Source: JBARDN01 sp963755705
GTDB taxonomy: Bacteria; Desulfobacterota; Binatia; Binatales; Binataceae
Direction of reading: 5' to 3'
DNA: 64,000 bases
NCBI GenBank assembly: GCA_963755705.1
Contig: CAVWKW010000002.1
Location: 372,001 to 436,000, forward strand
A model generated the notes under the pieces. It was not told where the DNA came from, searched no databases, and saw nothing but the letters and a program-made list of their open reading frames with translations. The stretch's first letter is position 1; every line of letters starts with the position of its first letter. A program made the position numbers and the translations under genes. Below, piece after piece: positions 54,301 to 62,505 of this stretch.

Positions 54301-54340
54301 ATCGTGGCTGTCGGCTTGCTCATCTTGCTGATGTCGTGAG
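54301..54340 (+). pseudogene. Relic of a second copy of the small membrane gene (3' end)
   Basis: These 40 bases match the last 40 of the small membrane gene and its stop (53389-53428) at 33 positions, encoding IVAVGLLILLMS and a stop against IVAGGLLIMLMS. Several differences are silent (GTG/GTA, GCT/GCC, TTG/CTG). Upstream of 54301 I find no further similarity, so only the end of a diverged duplicate survives. Confidence 0.6.
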
Positions 54341-54342
54341 CG

Positions 54343-54657
54343 CTAGAGATCCGTGCGCCGATCCTTGTGCCGCTCCAGGTACCAGCATGGCTCGTGGCCC
54401 AGATGCGGAAACGGCGAGTTCACGCAGACCTGGTTCTCGGAACCATTCAGGATGTACTGAGTCTTGCCGCTCTTCAGCGGCACGGCGAGAAATTTGTTGA
54501 CCCGCACCGTGCCGAACGCCTCGCGCGAGGCGGGAATTTTGTACCGAATCGAAAGATCGTCGCCGAGGTACAGCATACCAATCAGCACCAGCAGGCCCAT
54601 CAGCACGCGCCCGGCGTTCGCCACGAGCGGCATCCATCGCTCGACCGATTCGTTCAT
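54343..54657 (-). CDS. Small membrane-anchored protein, unknown function
   Basis: A 104-residue protein starting MNESVERWMPLVANAGRVLM with one transmembrane helix (VLMGLLVLIGMLYL). A polar part of about 65 residues follows, with two Cys (NQVCVNSPFPHLGHEPCWYL). A GGGGGAAG stretch lies upstream. No family is recognised. It is divergent from the PcaB-like gene. A longer start at 54774 would overlap that gene and looks less likely. Confidence 0.5.
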   Translation of the reverse strand: MNESVERWMPLVANAGRVLMGLLVLIGMLYLGDDLSIRYKIPASREAFGTVRVNKFLAVPLKSGKTQYILNGSENQVCVNSPFPHLGHEPCWYLERHKDRRTDL

Positions 54658-54763
54658 CTGGATGAATCTTCCCCCGGCGCCACAGCGCTCGCAATCGCCG
54701 CGCAAGCACTCCGCTTGGCCGACCGCTTGCGCAACCTTCATCCAAAGACGCAAAACTATCCTG

Positions 54764-56119
54764 ATGAGTGTCAATCCCGCCGACTCGCAAATCTACGGCT
54801 CGCTCTTCGGCACCGACGAGATGCGCGATCTGATTTCCGATCGCGCGCAGCTTGCCGCGATGGTCGAGGTCGAGGCCGCGCTCGCGCGCGCGCAAGCATC
54901 GCTTGGGATTATCCCGCGCGGCGCTGCCGAGGCGATCACCGCCGCCGCGCGAATCGAGGTCCTGTCGTTCGATAAAATTGCGGCCAGCACCGCGACCGTC
55001 GGCTATCCGGTCGTCGAGCTGGTCGCGCAGTTGGGACGCGCAGCCGGCGCCGAAGCCGCTCGCTACGTACATCTTGGCGCCACTACCCAGGATATCGTCG
55101 ATACCGCAATGGTCCTGCAGATGCGCCGCGGGGTCGCGATCATCCGCCGCGATCTGATCGCGACCGCGCATGCGCTCGCCGATCAGGCCCAACGCTTTCG
55201 CGATACCCCGATGGCCGGTCGAAGCCATCTCCAGCACGCGGTGCCGATCACTTTCGGTCTCAAGTGCGCGACCTGGGCTGCTCCGCTCGCGAATCATGTC
55301 GCGCGCATTGATCAGGCCGCCGCCAGGGTCTTCGTGGTGCAGTTCGGAGGAGCCGCGGGAACGCTCGCCTCTTTGGGCTCGAGCGGCCCGGCGGTGGCCA
55401 CTGCTCTCGCGCGCGAGCTTGATCTCGCCGCGCCCGATCTTCCCTGGCATGCGACGCGCGACGGCCTGGCCGAGATCGCCGCCATCCTCGCGCTGATATG
55501 CGGCAGCTTGTCGAAATTCGCGCTCGATGTCGTCCTGCTATCGCAGACCGAAGTCAGCGAGGTCTGCGAGCCCCACGCAGAGGGTGCGGGATCGTCGAGC
55601 ACGATGCCGCAGAAGCGCAATCCCATCCTGAGCGAATATATTCTAGCGGCGACTCGCTCAGTGCATGCGCTGGTTCCGATCGTCTTCTCCGCGATGACGC
55701 AGGATCACGAGCGCTCGACCGGCCCATGGCAAAGCGAGTCGCTCGCGATTCCTCAGATTTTCACGCTGACCGCGGGCGCTCTGGCACGTGCGCACAAGCT
55801 CGCCGCGGGGATGATCGCCGACCCGGTGCGGATGCGCCAGAACCTTGACGCGACTCACGGCCTGATCATGGCAGAGGCGCTCGCAACCATTCTCACTCCT
55901 GCGATGGGCCGCGCCGCCGCGCATCACGCGGTCTCCCGCGCGTGCGACCGCGCTCGCGACGAAGCTCGCGCTCTGGGAAACGTGATTGCAGATGATCCCG
56001 AGCTCGGACGCCTTCTGTCGCGCGAGGAAATGGAACGCGCGATGGACCCCGCTTCCTATCTGGGCTCGGCGGGGGTGTTTGTAGATCGCGTCGTTTCTCG
56101 TGTTGGCGCGCTGAAATAA
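54764..56119 (+). CDS. pcaB: 3-carboxy-cis,cis-muconate cycloisomerase-like lyase (PcaB/fumarase superfamily)
   Basis: A 451-residue protein of the aspartase/fumarase superfamily. The signature loop GSSSTMPQKRNPILSEYI, with the catalytic Ser, is intact, as is HLGATTQDIVDTAMVLQMRR. RSHLQHAVPITFGLKCATWA and DHERSTGPWQSESLAIP match PcaB better than adenylosuccinate lyase. PcaB converts carboxymuconate to the lactone in the protocatechuate branch of the beta-ketoadipate pathway. No other pca gene is visible, so a related lyase role is possible. ATG 54764 is chosen; upstream extension has no family similarity. Confidence 0.82.
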   Translation: MSVNPADSQIYGSLFGTDEMRDLISDRAQLAAMVEVEAALARAQASLGIIPRGAAEAITAAARIEVLSFDKIAASTATVGYPVVELVAQLGRAAGAEAARYVHLGATTQDIVDTAMVLQMRRGVAIIRRDLIATAHALADQAQRFRDTPMAGRSHLQHAVPITFGLKCATWAAPLANHVARIDQAAARVFVVQFGGAAGTLASLGSSGPAVATALARELDLAAPDLPWHATRDGLAEIAAILALICGSLSKFALDVVLLSQTEVSEVCEPHAEGAGSSSTMPQKRNPILSEYILAATRSVHALVPIVFSAMTQDHERSTGPWQSESLAIPQIFTLTAGALARAHKLAAGMIADPVRMRQNLDATHGLIMAEALATILTPAMGRAAAHHAVSRACDRARDEARALGNVIADDPELGRLLSREEMERAMDPASYLGSAGVFVDRVVSRVGALK

Positions 56120-56225
56120 TCCGCACTTATATCCACTGCGCGCCCCGGCTATCCACAGCTCATCTGCGCATCTGTGCCCATTTTAGCATTCCACAGCGGG
56201 CAAAACTCTGCCTACAGTACGTTTG

Positions 56226-56260
56226 TCCTACTTGACAGAATGTAGGATTACATGAACAAT
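56226..56260 (+). promoter_or_regulatory. Palindrome overlapping a sigma-70-like promoter
   Basis: TCCTAC (56226-56231) and GTAGGA (56242-56247) form a perfect dyad with a 10-base spacer. The spacer contains TTGACA (56232-56237), and AACAAT follows at 56255-56260 after 17 bases. A regulator bound to the dyad would cover the -35 box. The nearby XRE protein is one candidate. Confidence 0.5.
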
Positions 56261-56268
56261 GCCGAACT

Positions 56269-56703
56269 ATGGGAACGCTTCGCTCACTCAATGCCGCGCG
56301 CGCCAATCGGCCCATCGGTACTGCGGCTGATACCGAATCAGCCCTCATGCTGGTGCCATTACCGTGCCCGGACCCTGGCGACGAGTTTTCGCGTGTAGCG
56401 CTGCGCGCGCATGCGCATCGATGCGGCAGTTGTGGCGCCCGTTACCGCTGCAGTGGAGCCGGCGAAACCGGCTTCTGTACACCGCTTTGCGCACCGTGCC
56501 ATTGGGTTGAGTTGCGCGGCCAACTGACCGCGTACCGGACCATCGTTTCGGCGTTGGAGCGAAAGCGGCGCCAAATTGAGAAATCCGCCGGCCGCGCAGC
56601 GTGTCTGCTGGCGCTCGAGAACAAGCGCCGCCGCGCGCCGTCCGGCGCATCGCGCCCGAACCGCCGGCCTCTGGTTGAAGAAGCGGGTGCGCCTCAGGAA
56701 TAA
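56269..56703 (+). CDS. Cys-rich protein of unknown function
   Basis: A 144-residue frame with codon use like its neighbours. A possible metal-binding cluster is CGSCGARYRC followed by FCTPLCAPC (about residues 52-77), then a basic helical stretch (YRTIVSALERKRRQIEKSAG). The C-terminus is Arg/Pro-rich and probably disordered. ATG 56269 is very close to the expected transcription start, so ATG 56347 may be used. An overlapping frame at 56252 encodes 48 residues, but the longer frame looks more coding. No family is recognised. Confidence 0.45.
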   Translation: MGTLRSLNAARANRPIGTAADTESALMLVPLPCPDPGDEFSRVALRAHAHRCGSCGARYRCSGAGETGFCTPLCAPCHWVELRGQLTAYRTIVSALERKRRQIEKSAGRAACLLALENKRRRAPSGASRPNRRPLVEEAGAPQE

Positions 56704-56825
56704 ATTTTATCTGTAGAAGGCGTTAACGCGTTCGACGGCGTCCAGAGCCGCCGCATGCATTTGGAATAGTCTGCAACGGAGTTGGACCGCTGACAGCAGC
56801 GGCATCAAGGGGGGTTCTTTAGGTC

Positions 56826-57248
56826 ATGGTGAAGGCTACGTTTGGAGAAGTGATTCGCGAACGGCGGCGGCAGATGGATCTCACTCAGCGAGAGGTGGCG
56901 AATCGCGTCGGCGCTTCGACGCCTTACATTGGTCACCTGGAGTCGGACAAACGGCATCCGTCGGAGGAAATCGTCGCGCGGCTGGCCGAGGTGCTGGGCT
57001 TCGAGTGCAAGGAACTGTTCTTCCTAGCGAATCCGAAAGCGCATGCGATCGTCGCGTCGCAGGCGGAGACTTCCGCCAGTTCCGCATGGGAAGAATTCCG
57101 GCGCAGTGAACAACTCCGAACTTCGATGCGTGTGACTTCACAGGAGATGGAAATGCTCTCGCGCGTGGCGTTGATGGGCGAGGTACGCAGCACGCGCGAC
57201 TTCTTATACATCCTCAATACAGTCCGCCAGGCGCTGAATTCTCAATGA
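56826..57248 (+). CDS. XRE-family transcriptional regulator
   Basis: A 140-residue protein. The N-terminal Cro/C1 helix-turn-helix spans about residues 5-62 (FGEVIRERRRQMDLTQREVA, VGASTPYIGHLESDKRHPSE, LAEVLGFECKELFFLA). The C-terminal half is helical without a recognisable domain. It is followed by an ImmA/IrrE-type metallopeptidase, a classic pair in which the peptidase cleaves the regulator under stress or the two act as toxin and antitoxin. A G-run before the ATG serves as ribosome site. A GCGTTAACGC palindrome at 56720-56729 may be part of its own control region. Confidence 0.88.
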   Translation: MVKATFGEVIRERRRQMDLTQREVANRVGASTPYIGHLESDKRHPSEEIVARLAEVLGFECKELFFLANPKAHAIVASQAETSASSAWEEFRRSEQLRTSMRVTSQEMEMLSRVALMGEVRSTRDFLYILNTVRQALNSQ

Positions 57249-57448
57249 GCGACGACATTTCCACAGTCGGGCAGCCCGTCCGCTCCGACTCAAAAAATGT
57301 GTCAGTTCTGCGACAACGCTTGGGCCGCGCGTTGCATTGTGACATCGGCGCAAAAGCATCGACCTCCACTATTAGTAGTGCTTTAGCCGCGCACACCTAT
57401 ATATTGTATGGCACAAGACTTGCGCTCTACGCTTGGTATTCGATTTAC

Positions 57449-57516
57449 TTGTATCGCCAGTTAGTTCTGATCATACTACTCTCTGATTTTCAGGGAGGGT
57501 GTCTCGTATAGAGACA
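57449..57516 (+). promoter_or_regulatory. Promoter and palindromic operator before the metallopeptidase gene
   Basis: TTGTAT (57449-57454) and CATACT (57472-57477) are 17 bases apart and resemble a weak sigma-70 promoter. Just downstream, TGTCTC-GTATA-GAGACA (57500-57516) is a perfect 17-base dyad, well placed as an operator between promoter and ATG 57532. The adjacent XRE protein is the obvious candidate ligand. The 250 bases between the two genes are AT-rich and hold no convincing gene. An 88-codon frame there overlaps the XRE stop but looks non-coding. Confidence 0.5.
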
Positions 57517-57531
57517 AAGACCTGGTACCGT

Positions 57532-58386
57532 ATGAGCGCAGCTTTTATTTCGCCTGATCTTGGCAGACGCATCTCAAGCCGCGGACCAGACGCGATGGCC
57601 TCGCGCGAGGTGGACAGTCTGATCTCGCGTTTGCTCGACGAAATCAAAGTTCCGTTCAACTCGATGGGCAAGCGCGTGCTGGTGCAGCTCACCGATCTGA
57701 AGAAAGTTCTTTCGGCGAATTATCTCGAAGAACCCGCGATGCCGGAACGGCGTCTGGTGCGGGAACTCGCCCAAGTAATCGACAACGACATCAAGTCATA
57801 CGATGGACGCTGGCACAATCTGGATAGCCCGGAAGTGATCGACAAGCTGTTTCGCAACTTCGGTCCCCGCGAGATCGAGTTGCGCGCCGAGCCGTATCGG
57901 CAGGGCGCTGGACTTTCGTTGCGCGGATTTTTCTGCCGCACCAGTATCGGAGACAGCAACAAGTTTGTCATCTTCGTCAACACTGCGCATCATCCGGCCG
58001 CCGTCGCCGCGACGCTCGGCCACGAATTGGGGCATTACATCTACGGCTCGCTGGTCGGAGAGAAAGCCTCGATGACCGCCTTCATGGAGGGCACCTTCTC
58101 GAGCCATCTGAAGGAAGGTGACGAATTGTTTGCCGACAGCCTTGTAGCGCTGGCCGCGTATAGCAAAGAACTGATGAAGGAGATCGGCGCTATCGGCGGA
58201 GTGACCCCCGGCTCAGGGGACGAGCTCTTCCGCCGGATTCGCAAAGCCTACAGCCTGATCGGTTCGCGCTACAACGTGAATCTGAAGAATGGCAAGATGC
58301 CCTCAGCATGGCGCGTGCGTTACATGACCTCGATGACGCATTTCTTTAAGCTGCGCTGCGCACTTCACCAATCCGCCGGCCTCTGA
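57532..58386 (+). CDS. ImmA/IrrE-family metallopeptidase
   Basis: A 284-residue protein from ATG 57532. The zinc-binding H164-E-x-x-H168 (GHELGHYIYGSLVG) is intact, and a third ligand is probably in EGDELFADSLVALAAY. The N-terminal part (EVDSLISRLLDEIKVPFNSM) is helical. Family members such as ImmA and IrrE cleave a partner repressor after a signal, and others are toxins. The XRE gene upstream is the expected substrate. A GTG at 57499 would add 11 residues but sits directly against the G-rich ribosome site and inside the operator, so ATG is preferred. Confidence 0.85.
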   Translation: MSAAFISPDLGRRISSRGPDAMASREVDSLISRLLDEIKVPFNSMGKRVLVQLTDLKKVLSANYLEEPAMPERRLVRELAQVIDNDIKSYDGRWHNLDSPEVIDKLFRNFGPREIELRAEPYRQGAGLSLRGFFCRTSIGDSNKFVIFVNTAHHPAAVAATLGHELGHYIYGSLVGEKASMTAFMEGTFSSHLKEGDELFADSLVALAAYSKELMKEIGAIGGVTPGSGDELFRRIRKAYSLIGSRYNVNLKNGKMPSAWRVRYMTSMTHFFKLRCALHQSAGL

Positions 58387-58458
58387 TACCCGACCTCTCA
58401 AACACCCCACGAGTGGCAACCTAGCCGCATCACGCCTAACCTTAGCCATTATAACCGG

Positions 58459-58493
58459 CCATTGGAGCAATTGCCTCATGATTGCTCTATTGG
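58459..58493. repeat. Inverted repeat between metallopeptidase and acyltransferase genes
   Basis: CCATTGGAGCAAT and ATTGCTCTATTGG are complementary at 11 of 13 positions with a 9-base loop. It could be a 3' end hairpin for the metallopeptidase mRNA or an operator for the acyltransferase gene. The surrounding 180 bases are AT-rich. Confidence 0.5.
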
Positions 58494-58567
58494 CAATATC
58501 TAGTTGCTGTTAGTTATCAAAAAAATGGCAATAGATTCGGGTTATCCGGAATTAAAGAGCATCGGAA

Positions 58568-59788
58568 TTGGCACTTAACCGGTACACCAGCGTCAAATCC
58601 GGCACCTCTGCATCGACGCATCTGGATTTTATTCGCGGGATGGCTGCGATGGTCGTCTACGCCACTCATATTCGCGAGCTTTTCTATCCGGAATATCATC
58701 AGGTTGCCGCAGGCGGCTTCGCAATGAGCGGCTTCTATCTGGTCACGAAGATGGGCCATGCGGCAGTGCTGGTCTTTTTCGTTCTCAGCGGATATCTGGT
58801 TGGCGGCTCCGTTCTGAAAGACTTTTTCGCCGACCGATGGAGCTGGAAGAATTATCTGCTCAAACGAGGGACGCGGCTTTATATAGTTCTGATACCCGCC
58901 CTGCTGCTCACAGTCTTTTGGGATGCAGCCGGCGCGCACTGGTTCGGCGCACTGCCGCTGCCCTGGTTTGATCCAGGTCCGACCTTAATACCTTCGCATA
59001 CGGGAGTATCAACTTTCGTATGTAACCTGTTTTTCCTGCAGACGATTGTCTCTCCGCCCTACGGTAGCGACGGCGCCCTTTGGAGTTTGAGCTGGGAATG
59101 GTGGTACTACATTCTTTTTCCGTGTTGTCTGTTGGCGTTAAAATCCAGGCGCCGCGTCTTGTATACCCTTCTTGCAGTGGCCGTTATCGCACTGGTTGGT
59201 TGGAGGATAACTCTATATTTCACGATCTGGATGATGGGGGCGTCGATCGGTCTTTGGCCAGACCATTGGCGCAAACGCTTCAACGTTCCGTTACTTCTGA
59301 TTGCGCTGGTTGGAGCACTTGTCGTTGACGCTGTGGTCGATTGGAAGATTGGCTCGGACGCATTGATGTTCGTGGCGGATCTGGGTGTAGGTCTGACAAC
59401 CGCGATCCTTATTGGAGCTCTGCTGAAGGACACACAAACGAAATCGTCTGGACCATATGCCGTGATATCGAATCGTCTCGCCCTGCTTTCATACACGCTG
59501 TATGTTGTGCATGCTCCCTTCCTCGTGTTCATGCGCAATGCGTTCGTAAGAAAGCCGCTTAATCCGACGCTTGCCTCGGTGCCTCTGGTCCTGACCATAG
59601 CGATGCTGGGACTGTTGTACGCTTCTGTGGTGTGGTGGGCAGCGGAAGCCCGAACCGACGAGGTCCGTGACATGATCGGCCGCAAGTTGGGTATTGCGCA
59701 GCGGCCCCCAAAGGAACCACACCCGCCATTCAGGCACGCCAACCCGGATCCTTTCACAACGACGCATACACCGCGTCGATCAGCCTGA
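58568..59788 (+). CDS. Acyltransferase family 3 membrane protein
   Basis: A 406-residue polytopic protein of the OafA/acyltransferase-3 family. It opens with STHLDFIRGMAAMVVYATHI, where the His after the first helix is the catalytic residue, then LVFFVLSGYLVGGSVLK, and later LWSLSWEWWYYILFPCCLLA. About ten hydrophobic helices follow. Such proteins transfer acetyl or other acyl groups to surface sugars or lipids. Start is TTG 58568, without a strong ribosome site. GC is somewhat lower than in the flanking genes. Its 3' end overlaps the convergent serine hydrolase gene by 35 bases. Confidence 0.87.
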   Translation: MALNRYTSVKSGTSASTHLDFIRGMAAMVVYATHIRELFYPEYHQVAAGGFAMSGFYLVTKMGHAAVLVFFVLSGYLVGGSVLKDFFADRWSWKNYLLKRGTRLYIVLIPALLLTVFWDAAGAHWFGALPLPWFDPGPTLIPSHTGVSTFVCNLFFLQTIVSPPYGSDGALWSLSWEWWYYILFPCCLLALKSRRRVLYTLLAVAVIALVGWRITLYFTIWMMGASIGLWPDHWRKRFNVPLLLIALVGALVVDAVVDWKIGSDALMFVADLGVGLTTAILIGALLKDTQTKSSGPYAVISNRLALLSYTLYVVHAPFLVFMRNAFVRKPLNPTLASVPLVLTIAMLGLLYASVVWWAAEARTDEVRDMIGRKLGIAQRPPKEPHPPFRHANPDPFTTTHTPRRSA

Positions 59789-60917
59789 ACGTGCGCGGAT
59801 CCATCACCGTATCGGATCCCATCTGGTTCATCGCATAGCCGAATCCGATTTTCGCCTCGGGATCAGCGAAGCCGAGTGACCCGCCCGCGCCCGGATGCCC
59901 GAACGCGTGCGGATTCGGTCCGAGCCGCGCCGCCGCGTGCGAGAGCATGAAGCCGAGGCCGATACGCGTCGTTTGCTGCAACACTTCATCGAATCCAAAC
60001 GCCTGCTCGGTGTAAGCTCGCTCGATGCTGGCGGTACTGAGCACGCGGTGACCTTTTATATCGCCGCCGCACGCGAGCGCGCCGTAGACGCGAGCCAGCG
60101 CCCGCGCCGTCGCATGGCCATTGGCCGAGGGCAGTTCCATCGCTCGGAACGCGCGGCTGTTGACCACTTTCGGATCGACCACCACCACTGGAGGATTGGT
60201 GATCGCGCGCGCGATCAGCGACTCCGGGTTCTGGAGCATCGCGGATAAAGGATTGGGCGCGCCGGACGGTGGCGGCGGCGCCGCCACAATCTCCGCCACC
60301 CGCGCGTCCTCCTTTGCATCGAGTCCTACGTGGGCGTCCAGATCCAGCGGCCGCGCGATCTCGTCGCGAAAATATGCGCCCATCGTCTTTCCGCTCACGC
60401 GGCGAATAACCTCGCCCACCAGCCATCCATAGGTAATCGCGTGATAACCATGGCGAGTGCCGGGTTCCCACCACGGCTCCTGCTCGGCCAGAGCGGCGCA
60501 CATCGCATTCCAATCATAGAAGGTTCCGGGCGCGAGTTGCTTGCGCACCGCGGGCAGCCCCGCCTGATGGCTCAGCAGAAATCGCACGGGCAGCTTGTCC
60601 TTGCCCGCCTGCGCGAATTCGGGCCAGTAGCGCGCTACCGGAGCATCGAGGTCGAGCTTGCCCTGGTCGACCAGGCGATGCGCGCACATCGCGGTCAGTC
60701 CCTTGGTGCTCGAGTAGATATTGACCAGCGTATCGCGGGTCCATGGCCGTGTGCGCGCCGCGTCCGCATGGCCTCCCCACAAATCGACGATCGGCACGCC
60801 GTCCAGAGTCACGGCAATCGCCGCGCCGATCTCGCCTCCGCCCTCGAAGTTCGCGGCAAATGTTTCGCGCACGCGCCGGAATTTTTCGCCGCAAGTTCCT
60901 TCAATCTTCGGAGCCAT
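59754..60917 (-). CDS. Serine hydrolase (beta-lactamase class C / EstB-like), copy 1
   Basis: A 387-residue cytoplasmic-looking protein without signal peptide. The S-x-x-K motif is S69-S-T-K72 (NIYSSTKGLTAMCAH), the second motif Tyr is in RHGYHAITYGWLVGEV, and the third-motif region has FGHPGAGGSLGFADPEAK. The family includes esterases such as EstB and lipolytic class VIII enzymes rather than antibiotic-hydrolysing lactamases. A close paralogue lies immediately upstream on the same strand. ATG 60917 has GGAGGAT upstream. The two genes are probably co-transcribed. Confidence 0.9.
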   Translation of the reverse strand: MAPKIEGTCGEKFRRVRETFAANFEGGGEIGAAIAVTLDGVPIVDLWGGHADAARTRPWTRDTLVNIYSSTKGLTAMCAHRLVDQGKLDLDAPVARYWPEFAQAGKDKLPVRFLLSHQAGLPAVRKQLAPGTFYDWNAMCAALAEQEPWWEPGTRHGYHAITYGWLVGEVIRRVSGKTMGAYFRDEIARPLDLDAHVGLDAKEDARVAEIVAAPPPPSGAPNPLSAMLQNPESLIARAITNPPVVVVDPKVVNSRAFRAMELPSANGHATARALARVYGALACGGDIKGHRVLSTASIERAYTEQAFGFDEVLQQTTRIGLGFMLSHAAARLGPNPHAFGHPGAGGSLGFADPEAKIGFGYAMNQMGSDTVMDPRTFRLIDAVYASL

Positions 60918-60939
60918 CGACCTATCCTCCGTGCGCATT

Positions 60940-62100
60940 TTAGAGCGACGCGTATGCCGCATCGATCAGCGCGCTCGCGCGCGGGTCGATCAGGATGCCT
61001 GCCTGCATCTTGTTCATCACGTATCCGAATCCGATCTTCGCTTCGGGATCCGCGTAACCGAGCGAGCCGCCCGCGCCCGGATGCCCAAACGCCCTCGCGT
61101 TCGGTCCCATCGCGCCGCCTGGCTGCGACATCATGAAACCCAATCCGAACCGGGTCGAAATGAACAGGACTTCGTCCGCTCCGCACGCCTGTTCGCTGTG
61201 GCATCGCACTATACTGTCGGGGCTGAGCACGCGGTAGCCGTCAACTTCGCCGCCGCGGGCGAGCGCGCCGTAAAGCCGCGCGAGGGAACGCGCAGTGGTA
61301 TGACCGTTGGCTGCGGGAAGTTCGCACGCACGCCACGCTCTGCTGTTTACCAGTCCGGGAGCGCCCAGCACCGGAGGATTCGCGAACGCCTTGGCGGTTA
61401 CCGACTCGGGATTCTTCAGCACCTCGGCGAAAATATTCGGCTCGCCGGGCGCGGGCGGCGGCGACGCGATCATGTTCGCGGTGCGCGCATCGTGTTCCGC
61501 GCCGAGTCCGATATGAGTATCGAGAGCGAGCGGCTTCGCGAGTTCGTCGCGAAAAAAAGCGCCGGGAGATTTTCCCGTGATCCGCCGAATAACCTCGCCG
61601 ACTAAAAATCCAAACGTCAGCGCATGGTAACCGTGGCGCATCCCGGGATCCCACCACGGCTTCTGCTCAGCCAGCGCCGAGCACATCGTGGTCCAGTCGA
61701 ACAACGCCTCCGGCGCGAGCGGTTTACTTACTGCGGGAAGGCCCGCGCGATGACAGAGCAGAAATCGCACCGGAATTTTCTCTTTTCCCTCCGCCGCGAA
61801 CTCGGGCCAGTACTTTGCCACCGGAGCGTCGATATCGAGCTTGCCCTGATCGACCAGCCGATGAGCACAGATCGCGGTCAGGCCCTTGGTAGTCGAATAG
61901 ACGTTGACCAGAGTGTCGCGGGTCCAGGGGCGGGTCTTTTCCTTATCAGCGTGACCGGCCCATAAATCCACGATCGGTTTTCCGTCAAGCGTCAACGCCA
62001 CCGCGGCGCCGACCTCGACGCCGGATTCGAAATTGGCCGCAAACGCATCTTTGACCCGATTGAATTTAGGATCGCAGGTTCCCTCGATCTTCACCGTCAT
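60940..62100 (-). CDS. Serine hydrolase (beta-lactamase class C / EstB-like), copy 2
   Basis: A 386-residue paralogue of the adjacent hydrolase. Motifs occupy the same positions: S69-T-T-K72 (NVYSTTKGLTAICAH), RHGYHALTFGFLVGEV and FGHPGAGGSLGYADPEAK. The second motif has Phe where copy 1 has Tyr (ALTFG against AITYG), but the earlier Tyr (GYHA) is kept. ATG 62100 has GAGG 8 bases upstream. Class VIII esterases of this type hydrolyse short-chain esters. The 22-base gap to copy 1 supports a tandem duplication with shared transcription. Confidence 0.9.
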   Translation of the reverse strand: MTVKIEGTCDPKFNRVKDAFAANFESGVEVGAAVALTLDGKPIVDLWAGHADKEKTRPWTRDTLVNVYSTTKGLTAICAHRLVDQGKLDIDAPVAKYWPEFAAEGKEKIPVRFLLCHRAGLPAVSKPLAPEALFDWTTMCSALAEQKPWWDPGMRHGYHALTFGFLVGEVIRRITGKSPGAFFRDELAKPLALDTHIGLGAEHDARTANMIASPPPAPGEPNIFAEVLKNPESVTAKAFANPPVLGAPGLVNSRAWRACELPAANGHTTARSLARLYGALARGGEVDGYRVLSPDSIVRCHSEQACGADEVLFISTRFGLGFMMSQPGGAMGPNARAFGHPGAGGSLGYADPEAKIGFGYVMNKMQAGILIDPRASALIDAAYASL

Positions 62101-62442
62101 CGCCAAGACCTCACTCACATTCAAAATTTCCGCGCGCCAATGCCGCGCAGTTGGTGCGCCCGTCATACCATGCTCGCCTCGATCGCGACAAAGCCCACGC
62201 ACCTGGGCAGTCGAGTGCCTTTGAAAATCCTGCGAACCAAAATCGCGGTGGGTTCGTTTGGTCGATTTTCGATGTCGTCATATGCTGCATTTTAAAGAAC
62301 TCGGCGAAAAAATAGGGCTGGACTGTTCAGCCTTGTTTAATTGGCCGAGATAGTTTGTGGGGCGATTACCACTGGCCTACAGGTCGGCGCAGCATTTGGT
62401 AGCCGATACTCAAGAATTTGATGGTCAGCGCGGCCAAAATGC
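62101..62442. other. Intergenic region, no gene seen
   Basis: About 340 bases upstream of the hydrolase pair, comparatively AT-rich from 62250 onward. A weak dyad (GGCTG...CAGCC) lies near 62318. I find no protein gene or RNA that I can name. It probably holds the promoter of the hydrolase operon. Confidence 0.45.
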
Positions 62443-62467
62443 AAAAAGGGGCCGGATTACCGGCCCC
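62443..62467 (-). terminator. Intrinsic terminator of the small secreted protein gene
   Basis: On the minus strand, GGGGCCGG-TAAT-CCGGCCCC is followed by TTTTT. The 8-bp GC stem with a 4-base loop and T tract is a textbook rho-independent terminator, 38 bases after the stop at 62506. Confidence 0.88.
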
Positions 62468-62505
62468 TCTTCTCTGCGTGTAGCTTAAGCGATTCGTGAT
62501 CGAAT

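Noticed and set aside
56127..56180. DnaA-box-like sequences (CTATCCACA, CATTCCACA) suggesting a replication origin
   Set aside because: Only near-matches in a short stretch, no dnaA, dnaN, gyrB or AT-rich unwinding element nearby.
57245..57511. An 88-codon frame overlapping the XRE stop codon (ATGA) and running to the operator
   Set aside because: No recognisable protein, rare-looking codon use, and its end coincides with the ribosome site and dyad of the next gene. It is better read as a regulatory spacer.
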